From Aeromicrobium endophyticum (lineage in GTDB: Bacteria; Actinomycetota; Actinomycetes; Propionibacteriales; Nocardioidaceae): a stretch of 64,000 nucleotides of DNA. The position numbers were made by a program, and so were the translations under genes. Under the pieces are notes generated by a model, which had not been told where the DNA came from, ran no database searches, and saw only the letters and a program-made list of their open reading frames with translations. Numbering within the stretch: the first letter of the stretch is position 1; every line of letters starts with the position of its first letter. The DNA lies in the NCBI RefSeq assembly GCF_003586285.1, contig NZ_QUBR01000002.1, forward strand, positions 744,001 through 808,000. Reading direction: 5' to 3'. Below, piece by piece: positions 9,552-18,680 of this stretch.

Positions 9552-11560
9552 CAGCGGCCCCGGAACCCGCGGCGGACGTCGCCGGGAGCGGGTCGCGGCT
9601 TGGCCAGCTTCTTCTTGGCTCGGCCGGCCGAGCTCAGCTGGTACGGGACGCTCGTGACCATGACGCCCGGCATGAACAACAGGCGTCCCTTGAGCCGCAG
9701 CGCGGTCTGGTTGTGCAGCAGCTGCTCCCACCAGCGGCCCACGACGTACTCGGGGATGTAGACCGTGATGATGTCGCGCGGCCCCTGCTTGCGCAGCTCC
9801 TTGACGTACCGGATGACCGGACGCAGCAGCTCGCGGTACGGCGAGTTGACGACCTTGAGCGGGATGGGGATCGAGAGCTCCTCCCACTGCTTCATGAGGG
9901 CAGCGGTCTCGGCCGGGTCGAACTCGACCGTCAGCGCCTCGAGCGAGTTGGGTCGCGACACGCGCGCGTACGCCAGCGCCCGCATGGTCGGCTTGTGCAG
10001 CTTGCTGACCAGCACGATCGCGTGCACGCGCGACGGCAGGGTCACGTCGGTGTCGTCGATCGCCAGCTCTTCGGCGACCCGGTCGTAGTGGCGCCCGATG
10101 CCCCGCATCAGCAGGAACACGCAGATCATCGCGACGATGGCGATCCAGGCGCCGGCGAGGAACTTGGTGAGCAGCACGATGACCAGCACCGTGGCCGTCA
10201 TGCCGAGGCCGATCGCGTTGACGGCGCGCGAGCGCATCATCCTGGACCGTGCGGCCGGATCGGTCTCGGACCGCAGGTGCCGGTTCCAGTGCTTGATCAT
10301 GCCGAGCTGGCTGAGGTTGAACGACACGAAGACGCCCACGATGTACAGCTGGATGAGCTTGGTGACCTCGGCGTCGAAGGCCTGGATCAGCACGATCGCG
10401 GCCAGCGCCAGCACGATGATGCCGTTGCTGAACGTCAGCCGGTCGCCGCGGGTGTCGAGCTGTCGCGGCAGGAAGCCGTCGCGGGCCAGGATCGAGCCCA
10501 GCACCGGGAAGCCGTTGAAGGCCGTGTTGGCCGCCAGCACCAGGATGATGCCGGTGCACGCGATCGTGAAGTAGAACAGCGGCGTGAAGTCGCTGTAGAG
10601 CGTCTTGGCGAGCTGGCCGATGACGGTGTCCTGCTGGTACGAGTCGCCCGCGAGCACACCGTTCTTGATCAGCTGCTCGGCCGGGTCCTCGACGTAGCGC
10701 AGCTTCATCAGGTCGGCCAGCACGATGATGCTCATCAGCATCGTGATCGCGAGGGTGCCGAGCAGCAGCAGCGTCGTGGCGGCGTTCTTGCTCTTGGGCT
10801 TCTTGAACGCGGGCACGCCGTTGCTGATCGCCTCGACGCCCGTCAGCGCCGCGCAGCCCGACGAGAACGCGCGCGCCAGCAGGAAGACCATCGCCACGCC
10901 CGTGATGCCCTGCTCGAACTGGCTCTCGGGCACGATCTCGTACTGCGCGCTGGGCACCGTCGGCAGGTCGCCGAACAGGTAGCGGGCATAGCCCCACAGG
11001 CCCATCAGCAAGATGGCGATCATGAACAGGTAGGTGGGGATGGCGAAGGCCGAGCCGGACTCCTTGGTGCCGCGCAGGTTGATCGCCATCAGCAGGATCA
11101 CCAGCGCGGACGCCGCCGTGGCCTCGTGCCCCTCGAGCCAGGGCAACGCCGAGGCGGCGTTCTGCACCCCTGACGAGATCGACACCGCCACGGTCAGCAC
11201 GTAGTCGACCAGCAGGGCGCTGCCGACCGTCAGGCCCGCGGTCGGGCCGAGGTTGACGGTCGCGACCTCGTAGTCGCCACCGCCGCTCGGGTACGCGTGG
11301 ACGTTCTGGCGGTACGAGGCGACGACCGTGATCAGCACCAGCGTCACCGCGATGCCGATCTTCCAGTTGAACGCGTACGCCGACAGGCCGCCGATCGACA
11401 GCGTCAGGAAGATCTCGTCCGGCGCATACGCCACGGAGGACAGCGCGTCGCTCGCGAAGACCGGCAGCGCGATGCGCTTGGGGAGAAGCGTCTCTCCGAG
11501 CTGTTCGCTGCGGAGCTTGCGCCCGACCAGTGCACGCTTGGCGACCTCGGTGACTCCCAC
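9551..11560 (-). CDS. APC superfamily permease with cytosolic C-terminal domain
   Basis: 669 residues. About 12 membrane segments occupy residues 45-480; the N-terminal motif SSVAYAPDEIF resembles the GSS/AYAP start of amino-acid permeases. A soluble C-terminal region of about 170 residues carries HAIVLVSKLHKPTMRALAYA, similar to the cytosolic domain of KimA/KUP-like transporters. It is divergent to ceoB, as Rv2690c is in mycobacteria. An amino acid or potassium substrate are both possible; the TrkA-like neighbours favour potassium, as inference. The start is GTG 11558-11560, with no in-frame ATG upstream. Confidence 0.85.
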   Translation of the reverse strand: MGVTEVAKRALVGRKLRSEQLGETLLPKRIALPVFASDALSSVAYAPDEIFLTLSIGGLSAYAFNWKIGIAVTLVLITVVASYRQNVHAYPSGGGDYEVATVNLGPTAGLTVGSALLVDYVLTVAVSISSGVQNAASALPWLEGHEATAASALVILLMAINLRGTKESGSAFAIPTYLFMIAILLMGLWGYARYLFGDLPTVPSAQYEIVPESQFEQGITGVAMVFLLARAFSSGCAALTGVEAISNGVPAFKKPKSKNAATTLLLLGTLAITMLMSIIVLADLMKLRYVEDPAEQLIKNGVLAGDSYQQDTVIGQLAKTLYSDFTPLFYFTIACTGIILVLAANTAFNGFPVLGSILARDGFLPRQLDTRGDRLTFSNGIIVLALAAIVLIQAFDAEVTKLIQLYIVGVFVSFNLSQLGMIKHWNRHLRSETDPAARSRMMRSRAVNAIGLGMTATVLVIVLLTKFLAGAWIAIVAMICVFLLMRGIGRHYDRVAEELAIDDTDVTLPSRVHAIVLVSKLHKPTMRALAYARVSRPNSLEALTVEFDPAETAALMKQWEELSIPIPLKVVNSPYRELLRPVIRYVKELRKQGPRDIITVYIPEYVVGRWWEQLLHNQTALRLKGRLLFMPGVMVTSVPYQLSSAGRAKKKLAKPRPAPGDVRRGFRGR

Positions 11561-11611
11561 GAGAGACGATGCTAGGCCATGTCGGTCCGTTCCCCGCTGC
11601 GAGCGAGCGTG

Positions 11612-11649
11612 GCATCCGCGCCCGGTCCGGCAGGACCGAGGAGGGATGC
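11612..11649. promoter_or_regulatory. Nested inverted repeat in the permease/ceoB divergent region
   Basis: Outer arms GCATCC (11612-11617) and GGATGC (11644-11649) enclose inner arms GGTCC (11624-11628) and GGACC (11633-11637). The 235-base divergent region otherwise holds the ceoB -10 box and no visible gene. It could be a leader-RNA structure on the permease transcript or an operator. Confidence 0.35.
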
Positions 11650-11782
11650 GCACCGGGGTTGTGCGCAGACCGACGAGAACGCCACCGGCCGGGATGCGGG
11701 GTCGCGCGAGCCAGCGAGGAGCGGGCCGGCGGGGCCGAGGACCCGGTGGTGGCTCTCGTCCGCACGAGCGGTCACCGCGGTG

Positions 11783-11788
11783 TAGCGT
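11783..11788 (+). promoter_or_regulatory. -10 box TAGCGT for leaderless ceoB
   Basis: The hexamer ends 7 bases before the GTG start at 11796, and no ribosome-binding site is present between them. The spacing implies that transcription starts at the GTG. Confidence 0.5.
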
Positions 11789-11795
11789 CGCCTCC

Positions 11796-12458
11796 GTGCA
11801 CATCGTCATCATGGGCTGCGGACGCGTGGGGTCGACCCTCGCTCGCAACCTCGAGGCCCGCGGCCACACCACCGCCGTGATCGACACCAACCCCGACGCG
11901 TTCCGCCGTCTCGGGCCCGGATTCGCCGGCATCACGGTCACCGGCATGGGCTTCGACCGCGACGTGCTGGTCAAGGCCGGCATCGAGCGCGCCGACGCGT
12001 TCGCGGCGGTCTCCAGCGGTGACAACTCCAACATCATCTCGGCGCGCGTGGCGCGCGAGCAGTTCAAGATCGAGAACGTCGTCGCCCGCATCTACGACCC
12101 GGGCCGCGCCGAGGTCTACGAGCGGCTGGGCGTCCCCACGGTCGCGACGGTCCCCTGGGCCGCCGACCAGGTGCTGCGCCGGCTCGTGCCCGCCGGCTCC
12201 GAGCCCGCGTGGCGCGACCAGACCGGCGAGGTCCGCCTCGACCTGGTCTACGCGCCGTTCAGCTGGATCGGCCACCGCATCGCCGAGCTCGAGGCCGATG
12301 CCAGCGTGCGCGTCGCCTACCTCACGCGACTGGGCACGGGGCTGATCGCCACCCCCGACACCGTCATCCAAGAGGGCGACTACTTGAGCCTGTTCATGCT
12401 CGAGTCGACCGCCGAGGCGTCCCACGCGGCCCTCGACGCAGGACCGGAGGACCACTGA
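11796..12458 (+). CDS. ceoB: TrkA-type potassium uptake regulator, first of pair
   Basis: 220 residues. The RCK/TrkA_N Rossmann fold begins IVIMGCGRVGSTLA with the GxGxxG nucleotide-binding loop and Asp (VIDTN) for ribose. The TrkA_C domain follows from about residue 140. These proteins form the NAD(H)/ATP-gated ring on a potassium channel or carrier. The gene is paired with a second TrkA-like gene overlapping it (TGATG), as ceoB-ceoC in mycobacteria. No TrkH/TrkG gene is in the window, so the partner is either the divergent permease or encoded elsewhere. Confidence 0.92.
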   Translation: MHIVIMGCGRVGSTLARNLEARGHTTAVIDTNPDAFRRLGPGFAGITVTGMGFDRDVLVKAGIERADAFAAVSSGDNSNIISARVAREQFKIENVVARIYDPGRAEVYERLGVPTVATVPWAADQVLRRLVPAGSEPAWRDQTGEVRLDLVYAPFSWIGHRIAELEADASVRVAYLTRLGTGLIATPDTVIQEGDYLSLFMLESTAEASHAALDAGPEDH

Positions 12459-13129
12459 TGCGCGTCGTCATCGCCGGAGCCGGCGCCGTCGGGCGCTCGG
12501 TCGCCCAAGAGCTCATCGGCAACGGTCACTCGATCCTGCTGATCGACAAGTCCCCCGCGTCGATCCGCGCCGAGATGGTTCCCGACGCGCAGTGGCTGCT
12601 CGCCGACGCCTGCGAGCTGTCGTCCCTCGAGGAGGCGCAGCTCGAGTCGTGCGACGTCGTGATCTCCGCGACCGGCGACGACAAGGCCAATCTCGTCATC
12701 TCGCTGCTGGCCAAGACCGAGTTCGCCGTGCCGCGCACCGTCGGCCGCGTCAACCACCCGAGCAACGAGTGGCTCTTCAGCGAGTCGTGGGGCGTCGACG
12801 TGTCGGTCTCGACCCCGCGGCTCATGTCGGCCCTGGTCGAGGAGGCCGTCACGGTCGGCGACCTGGTGCGGCTGTTCACGTTCCGGCAGAGCAACGCCAA
12901 CCTCGTCGAGCTGACGATGCCGGCCGACTCCCCCTTCATCGGCAAGCGGGTCAGCGAGGTGCCGTGGCCGCACGACGTCGTGCTGGTCGCGATCCTGCGC
13001 GGCAGCTCGATCGAGACGCCCGACGCCGACCGCTCGCTCGAGTCGGGCGACGAGCTGCTGTTCGTCACCCCCGAGGACGCCGAGGACACCCTCGGCGAGC
13101 TGCTCTCCCCCAAGCCCCACAAGCACTAG
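12458..13129 (+). CDS. ceoC: TrkA-type potassium uptake regulator, second of pair
   Basis: 223 residues starting MRVVIAGAGAVGRSVA, with the GxGxxG NAD-binding loop and acidic LLIDKSP. The C-terminal TrkA_C domain (about 135-215) contains PADSPFIGKRVSEVPWP, the usual start of this fold. Translationally coupled to ceoB through a one-base TGATG overlap. Two separate half-size TrkA proteins replace the single tandem TrkA of enterobacteria and probably form a hetero-octamer. Confidence 0.92.
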   Translation: MRVVIAGAGAVGRSVAQELIGNGHSILLIDKSPASIRAEMVPDAQWLLADACELSSLEEAQLESCDVVISATGDDKANLVISLLAKTEFAVPRTVGRVNHPSNEWLFSESWGVDVSVSTPRLMSALVEEAVTVGDLVRLFTFRQSNANLVELTMPADSPFIGKRVSEVPWPHDVVLVAILRGSSIETPDADRSLESGDELLFVTPEDAEDTLGELLSPKPHKH

Positions 13130-13142
13130 GCGCCCCGGTCAC

Positions 13143-13198
13143 GCCGTTGTGTCATAGCGTCCGAGGGTCACAGGCCCCGGAAGGTATGACGCAACGGC
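13143..13198. terminator. Shared stem-loop between convergent ceoC and DUF3159 genes
   Basis: Arms 13143-13156 and 13185-13198 pair over 14 positions with one G:U wobble. The 28-base loop holds weaker internal pairing. It lies between two convergent stop codons, so it could end transcripts from both sides. There is no U-tract, which is common for actinobacterial terminators. Confidence 0.55.
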
Positions 13199-13201
13199 CG
13201 A

Positions 13202-13867
13202 TCAGGCTGGGTCGTCCTGCTCGACGGGGGTGCGGTTGCGGCTGAGCAGCCAGCCCATGACGACGAACGAGGCCAGCTGCAAGGGCCACCCGAGCGCGAT
13301 CTTGGACGCACCGAGCAGGCCGATCTGGTGGTCGAGCCACAGCGGCAGCTGCACCGCGACGCGGATGACGCAGGGCACGGCCAGCACCCACGTCAGCTGC
13401 GAGCACAGCCGGACCATCGCCTTGTCGGAGTGCCATGCCGTCGGGTCTCCCATGACGGAGCCGACCATGAAGCCGACGATGGGCCAGCCGATCACGATCG
13501 TGAGGACGATGACGACGGCGTAGACACCGTTGTAGATGAGCCCGGGCGTGAAGACCGCGCGGGCGACGTCCTCGTCGGAGCCGCCCGACTGCGACGCGCG
13601 GTACGCGAAGAACGCGCCGATGCCGATGCCGAACAGGGCGTTGAGCACGAACTGCGTCGTCGAGCGCTGCACGAGCCGCACGAGCAGCAGTGCGGCCGTC
13701 ACGCCGATGCTGACGATCAGCGACAGCCGGATCTCGTCGGTGACGAGGAACAGGATCGTGAACAGCGCCGTGGGAACGGCGCTCTCGACGATGCCGCGCG
13801 GACCGCCGAGCGCCTTGGCCAGCTGCGCCCGGACGACCTGCTCGACCGTGACCTGGGCCGAGGTCAC
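13202..13867 (-). CDS. DUF3159 family membrane protein
   Basis: 221 residues with about six hydrophobic segments, two near residues 30-70 and four between 80 and 205. It matches Rv2693c in position within the dut-linked cluster. It is the last gene of a run dut - DUF3710 - OB-fold - DUF3159 with gaps of -1, 26 and 7 bases, so one operon is likely. The function of the family is not known; the fold recalls intracellular septation protein A (YciB-like), though I cannot confirm that here. Confidence 0.82.
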   Translation of the reverse strand: MTSAQVTVEQVVRAQLAKALGGPRGIVESAVPTALFTILFLVTDEIRLSLIVSIGVTAALLLVRLVQRSTTQFVLNALFGIGIGAFFAYRASQSGGSDEDVARAVFTPGLIYNGVYAVVIVLTIVIGWPIVGFMVGSVMGDPTAWHSDKAMVRLCSQLTWVLAVPCVIRVAVQLPLWLDHQIGLLGASKIALGWPLQLASFVVMGWLLSRNRTPVEQDDPA

Positions 13868-13874
13868 CGGCGGC

Positions 13875-14225
13875 TCACGCGTCGAGCTCGTAACGCGGGT
13901 TGTAGATGATGCGGGTCGTGCCCCGCATGCCGATGCGGCCGAAGGCCTTCAGCTGACGCCCGGCGGCGATGCCCTCGATCTTGCGACGGCCCAGCCACAC
14001 CAGCGTGACGCTGTCGGAGCCGTCGTACAGCTCGGCCTCGAGGGCCGTCACGCCGTCGACGGGCCGCAGCGTGACCGATCGGAGCACGCCGTGGATCGTG
14101 GCCATGCAGCGGTCTTCCTGCGACGAGATGAGCTGGCAGCCCGCCTTGGCCGCCTCGCTCTTGAGCTCGCCGGCCTCCAGGTTGTCGGTCGACAGGCGTT
14201 CGAGGGTCCTGCTGAAGCGTCCCAT
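13875..14225 (-). CDS. OB-fold nucleic-acid-binding protein
   Basis: 116 residues. After a 40-residue helical N-terminus comes a single OB-fold beta barrel (residues 45-112) with VTLRPVDGVTALEAELYDGSD and a LVWLGRRKIEGIAAGRQL strand. This resembles the anticodon-binding OB domain of RecG or aspartyl-tRNA synthetase. It is the equivalent of Rv2694c. The start ATG has AGGAAGAGG upstream. A stand-alone OB fold of this type may bind single-stranded nucleic acid; the partner is unknown. Confidence 0.85.
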   Translation of the reverse strand: MGRFSRTLERLSTDNLEAGELKSEAAKAGCQLISSQEDRCMATIHGVLRSVTLRPVDGVTALEAELYDGSDSVTLVWLGRRKIEGIAAGRQLKAFGRIGMRGTTRIIYNPRYELDA

Positions 14226-14251
14226 GTCCTCTTCCTCTGCTCGCGTCGAGT

Positions 14252-14884
14252 CTACTCGCCGGGCTCGACGGCGACGGCGTTCGCCGGCAGCGTCAGCAGC
14301 AGCGACTCGCGGGGGATGCGCGGCTCGGGGCCGCGGTCGACGATGACGTCGCGCAGGGTGTCGACGAGCAGCCCCTCGTCGGACGGGTTGAGGCCGGCCT
14401 CGCCCAGGAACGTCGCCCGCAGCAGCCAGCGGGGGCCCTCGATGCCGACGATGCGGCTGGGCTGGAAGCCCTTCTCGCCGTCGGGCAGGTCGACCGGCAC
14501 CTTGACCAGCAGCTCGGGCCCGTACAGGCCGTCGACCTGCTCGCACTCGCCGCCGAGACGCTCGACCTCGATGATCAGGTCGTCGCGCACCTCGTCCCAC
14601 AGGCCTCCCGACCGGGTCGCCGCGAAGGCGCGCAGCTCGAGCGCGGCGTCGTCGGCCACCAGCACGACCGAGCCGATGTCTCCGCCGTCGCCGTCGGTGG
14701 GCAGCTGGACGTCGAGGCCGACCCGTACGCGCACCTTGAGCGGTCCGAGGTCGATGTACGTCTCGTCATCACCGGGCGAGCGCTCGGAGGAGTCCCACGG
14801 ACCCTGGTGGCGCGCACCCTCGACCTCGGGGACCGCGGGTGCGGTCGCCTCGTCGGACTGCTGCTTGCCTCGTCGTCGTGCCAT
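14252..14884 (-). CDS. DUF3710 family protein
   Basis: 210 residues with a basic N-terminal patch (MARRRGK) and an acidic linker. A conserved domain follows with the GPWD motif at about residue 29 and the DLGPLKVRVRVGLDVQL strand typical of DUF3710. No signal peptide or membrane segment is visible. The ATG overlaps the dut stop (TGATG). Corresponds to Rv2696c. Function unknown; linkage to dut is widely conserved in actinobacteria. Confidence 0.88.
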   Translation of the reverse strand: MARRRGKQQSDEATAPAVPEVEGARHQGPWDSSERSPGDDETYIDLGPLKVRVRVGLDVQLPTDGDGGDIGSVVLVADDAALELRAFAATRSGGLWDEVRDDLIIEVERLGGECEQVDGLYGPELLVKVPVDLPDGEKGFQPSRIVGIEGPRWLLRATFLGEAGLNPSDEGLLVDTLRDVIVDRGPEPRIPRESLLLTLPANAVAVEPGE

Positions 14885-15351
14885 CAGCTGCTCTCTTCGT
14901 GGACGTCGGCGGTCGCATGACCACCTGTTGAACCGTAGCCCCCCGATCCGCGGGCCGTCTCGGGCAGCACCTCGGACTCGACGAACCGGACGTGCTCGAC
15001 CCGCTGGACGACCAGCTGGGCGATGCGGTCGCCGCGGCTCAGCGTCACCGTCTCGGACCGGTCGTGGTTGATCAGCAGCACCTTGATCTCGCCGCGGTAG
15101 CCCGCGTCGATCGTGCCGGGCGCGTTGACGATCGACAGGCCCGCACGCAGTGCGAGGCCCGACCGCGGGTGGACGAAGGCCGCGAATCCGTCGGGCAGCG
15201 CCATCGCGATCCCGGTCGGCACGAGCGCGCGCTCCCCCGGTGCCAGGCTGACGTCGACGGTCGTCACGAGATCGGCACCGGCGTCACCCGGGTGCGCGTA
15301 GACAGGTAGCGCCACGTCGGGATCGAGCCGGGTCACGGTCACGTCGAGCAT
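14884..15351 (-). CDS. dut: dUTP diphosphatase (dUTPase)
   Basis: 155 residues. It hydrolyses dUTP to dUMP and pyrophosphate, keeping uracil out of DNA and supplying dTMP synthesis. All five trimeric dUTPase motifs are present: [41 protein letters not shown] and the C-terminal GSGGYGSTG lid. It leads the operon running to DUF3159. The initiator ATG 15349-15351 is followed by [11 protein letters not shown]. Thymidine kinase lies 9 kb away. Confidence 0.97.
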   Translation of the reverse strand: MLDVTVTRLDPDVALPVYAHPGDAGADLVTTVDVSLAPGERALVPTGIAMALPDGFAAFVHPRSGLALRAGLSIVNAPGTIDAGYRGEIKVLLINHDRSETVTLSRGDRIAQLVVQRVEHVRFVESEVLPETARGSGGYGSTGGHATADVHEESS

Positions 15352-15393
15352 GGCGACGACCCTACCTGCGTCGCACCGGAGACGCCGATGAGG

Positions 15394-15399
15394 CAAGGT
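15394..15399 (+). promoter_or_regulatory. -10-like box CAAGGT before the DUF3093 gene
   Basis: Ends 6 bases before the GTG start at 15406, without a ribosome-binding site. It is weaker than the other leaderless promoters (C in place of the first T). Confidence 0.4.
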
Positions 15400-15405
15400 T
15401 GAACC

Positions 15406-15903
15406 GTGACGACCTATCGTGAGCGCCTGACAGCCCCGATCTCCTGGTGGGTGGCGGCCCTCGCCTTCGCCGCCGTGTGGGGCTGGGTGTTCCTCGTCGC
15501 CACCACCTGGTCGATCGCGATCGTCGTGACGGTGCTGCTCGTCGCCGCCGGCGGCTACACGGTCTGGCGCTACGGCTCGGTCGTCGTCGCGGTGGGCCCC
15601 GACGGCCTGCACGTGGGGCGGGCCCACCTCGATCCCCGCCACGTCGGCCCCGTGCGGTCGCTCGACCGGGCCGCCTACCGCACGCAGCTCGGCACGGGTG
15701 CCGACGCCCGCGCCTACCTGATGACGCGCCCCTACCTCGACCACGGCGTGCTCGTGACGGTCGACGACCCCAACGACCCCGCACCGTACTGGCTGGTCTC
15801 CAGCCGTCACCCCGACGCCCTCGCAGCCGCGCTGGCACCGTCGGCGCCGACCGCGCCGGCGCCCGACCCGAACGGAGACGCACCCCATGGCCAAGCGACG
15901 TAG
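15406..15903 (+). CDS. DUF3093 family membrane protein
   Basis: 165 residues. Two adjacent membrane segments (about 11-52) are followed by a cytosolic beta-rich domain with [16 protein letters not shown] and a final Ala/Pro-rich tail. The equivalent is Rv2698, divergent from dut in both organisms. Function unknown. Its last 17 bases overlap the next gene in another frame. Confidence 0.85.
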   Translation: MTTYRERLTAPISWWVAALAFAAVWGWVFLVATTWSIAIVVTVLLVAAGGYTVWRYGSVVVAVGPDGLHVGRAHLDPRHVGPVRSLDRAAYRTQLGTGADARAYLMTRPYLDHGVLVTVDDPNDPAPYWLVSSRHPDALAAALAPSAPTAPAPDPNGDAPHGQAT

Positions 15904-16411
15904 CGCCAAGCGACGCAGCACCAGGACGTCCGACGAGCAGGCAGCCGTGCTCACGCGCGAGGCCGCCGAGGCCAACCGCGCCCCGGGCCCCAGGCCGAAG
16001 GCTCCGAGCCGGGCGACCTGGAAGGTCATGGACCGGGGCTCGTCGGTCGCAGCCGGCCTGCTGGCCACCCGCGCCTCCGCCGTCGCCTGGCGTGCCGTCA
16101 CGGGCAAGAAGCCGCCGACGTCCGGGCGTCACCCCGAGGTCACGACGAAGGAAGCCGTGGCCTGGGCCGTCATCGGAGGATCGGTCGTCGAGCTGGTGCG
16201 TGTCGGCGTGCGTCGCAGCGCGGCCACCTACTGGGTCAGGTCGACCGGGCAGCTGCCGCCCGGCATGAAGCCGCTGGGGCCGGTGCCGGGATCGACCACG
16301 CTGAAGGCCGCCGGAACGACAAAGGAGCCGGTTCGTGTCGAACCGGCTCCCTACACATCGACCAAGCGGTCGTCGACCAAGAAGGTCAGTCGGCGCAATC
16401 GCGGCAGATGA
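15887..16411 (+). CDS. DUF4235 family protein with read-through-like basic tail
   Basis: 174 residues with a Lys/Arg-rich N-terminus. The DUF4235 core spans about 45-130 and includes two weakly hydrophobic helices ([17 protein letters not shown] and [19 protein letters not shown]). The start ATG lies inside the DUF3093 gene. The last 29 codons run through a perfect hairpin and then overlap the convergent DUF4193 gene by 26 bases. The tail [15 protein letters not shown] may therefore be a recent extension after loss of an earlier stop or a frameshift. Confidence 0.75.
   Translation: MAKRRSAKRRSTRTSDEQAAVLTREAAEANRAPGPRPKAPSRATWKVMDRGSSVAAGLLATRASAVAWRAVTGKKPPTSGRHPEVTTKEAVAWAVIGGSVVELVRVGVRRSAATYWVRSTGQLPPGMKPLGPVPGSTTLKAAGTTKEPVRVEPAPYTSTKRSSTKKVSRRNRGR
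16324..16350. terminator. Perfect 12-bp stem-loop terminator inside the DUF4235 3' end
   Basis: Arms 16324-16335 and 16339-16350 are perfectly complementary with a TGT loop. The hairpin lies 36 bases beyond the stop codon of the minus-strand DUF4193 gene, so it fits as that gene's terminator. On the plus strand it sits inside coding sequence. Confidence 0.8.
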
Positions 16412-16685
16412 GCTCGCCGTTCTTCTCCGTGGCCAGCTGGCTGCGATGGTGGACCAGGAAGCACGACGAGCAGGTGAACTCGTCGACCTGCTTGGGCACC
16501 ACCTGGACGGCGAGCTCTTCGTGGGAGAGGTCGGCTCCAGGCAGCTCGAAGGACTCTGCGGCCTCGGTCTCGTCCTCGTCGACCTTGCCGGAGTTCTTCT
16601 CGTGCCGACGCGCCTTGAGCTCTTCGATGCTGTCCTCGGACTGCTCTTCTTCGGTCTTGCGCGGTGCGTCGTAATCGGTAGCCAT
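16386..16685 (-). CDS. DUF4193 zinc-ribbon protein
   Basis: 99 residues. The first 60 are highly acidic and helical (TEEEQSEDSIEEL, DEDETEAAESFEL). The C-terminal 40 hold a zinc ribbon CSSC...CRDC. Equivalent to Rv2699c. The ATG has GGGAG upstream. The acidic region plus a four-cysteine zinc site suggests a transcription or RNA-polymerase-associated factor, but no function is established to my knowledge. Confidence 0.9.
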   Translation of the reverse strand: MATDYDAPRKTEEEQSEDSIEELKARRHEKNSGKVDEDETEAAESFELPGADLSHEELAVQVVPKQVDEFTCSSCFLVHHRSQLATEKNGELICRDCAD

Positions 16686-16748
16686 CAAATCTCCCTTTGT
16701 GCGGAACAACCGGCGTGATTGTGCCACACGGATCTGTGGCGTTCACAC

Positions 16749-17539
<791 letters not shown>

Positions 17540-17543
<4 letters not shown>

Positions 17544-18598
17544 ACGGGCGTGGCGGCCGAGCCGACCGTCGGCAGCGTCGAGCGGGGGTTCAGGCAGCAG
17601 TTGGTCGGGCACAGGTCGTGCGACGGCGGCAGCTCGCCCACCACGGGTCGGTCGACCGACTCGCCACGCTCGACCGCCGCACGCTCGAGCAGCAGCTCAC
17701 GGATCATCGCGACGAAGTCGGGGTGCGCGCCGGGAGTGTCGGCCCGGACGTAGCGGAGCCCGAGCTCGTCGGCGGTCTGCTTGCCCTCGGTGTCGAGGTC
17801 GTAGATGACCTCCATGTGGTCGGAGACGAAGCCGATCGGCACGACGACGACCGACTCGGTGCCCGACTCCTTGAGCTCGGCGAGGTGGTCGTTGATGTCG
17901 GGCTCGAGCCACGGGATGCGCGGCGAGCCCGAGCGCGAGCAGTACGCCAGCGAAAAGGTCTCGGCGCCTGCGCCCTCGGCGACCATCGCGGCGACGCTCT
18001 CGTGCTGGCGCACGTAGAACTCGCGGCCGGGCCCACCGCTCGCCTCGTTCATGGAAGTCGGGATCGAGTGCGTCACGAACACCACGTGCGTGCCGGCCGG
18101 CGCGTCGGCGAGCGCCGAGCGCGTCGCCTCGGTGAAGGGCCCCACGAACCCGGGGTGGTTGAAGTAGTGGCGCAGGCGGCTGAGCTCGATCTCGACGCCG
18201 GACGTGGCGGCGAACAGGTCCTCGCGGTACTGACGGCACCCGGAGTACGACGAGTAGGCGCTCGTCACGAAGCAGGCGGCCCGGCGCACGCCGTCGGCGG
18301 CCATCTGCTCGGCGGCCTCGCGCAGGTACGGGTCCCAGTTGCGGTTGCCCCAGTAGATCGGCAGGTCGACCCCGTTGTCGGCGAAGTCACGGCGCATCGC
18401 GGCCAGCAGCTCGCGGTTCAGGTCGTTGATCGGGGACTTGCCGCCGAACAGGAAGTAGTGCTCGCCGACCTCCTCGAGCCGCTCGCGCGGGATGCCGCGG
18501 CCGGCGGTGACGTTCTCGAGGAACGGGACGACGTCTTCGGGCTTCTCCGGCCCTCCGAACGAGACGAGAAGGAGCGCATCAAAAGGTCGGACATCCAT
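17540..18598 (-). CDS. hemH: Ferrochelatase (coproporphyrin III type)
   Basis: 352 residues. Inserts Fe2+ into a porphyrin in the last steps of haem synthesis; actinobacterial enzymes act on coproporphyrin III (CpfC). Visible are [14 protein letters not shown] at the N-terminus, the catalytic His in [12 protein letters not shown], and [11 protein letters not shown]-terminal CPTNCC plus the internal Cys in SGCRQY match the [2Fe-2S] ligands of actinobacterial ferrochelatases. The start is ATG 18596-18598 ([11 protein letters not shown]); a GAGGAT element 6 bases upstream suggests a leaderless transcript. Confidence 0.95.
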
Positions 18599-18680
18599 GC
18601 GACCATCCTCGCACCGCCCTGGGTAGGGTGCTCGGGGCGGCTGGGGCCGATCGATGCTGTTCCGGCCGCGGAGGGAAACG

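Noticed and set aside
11561..11795. Small genes in the permease/ceoB divergent region
   Set aside because: Several short frames exist on both strands but none has a ribosome-binding site or recognisable product; the region is better read as regulatory.
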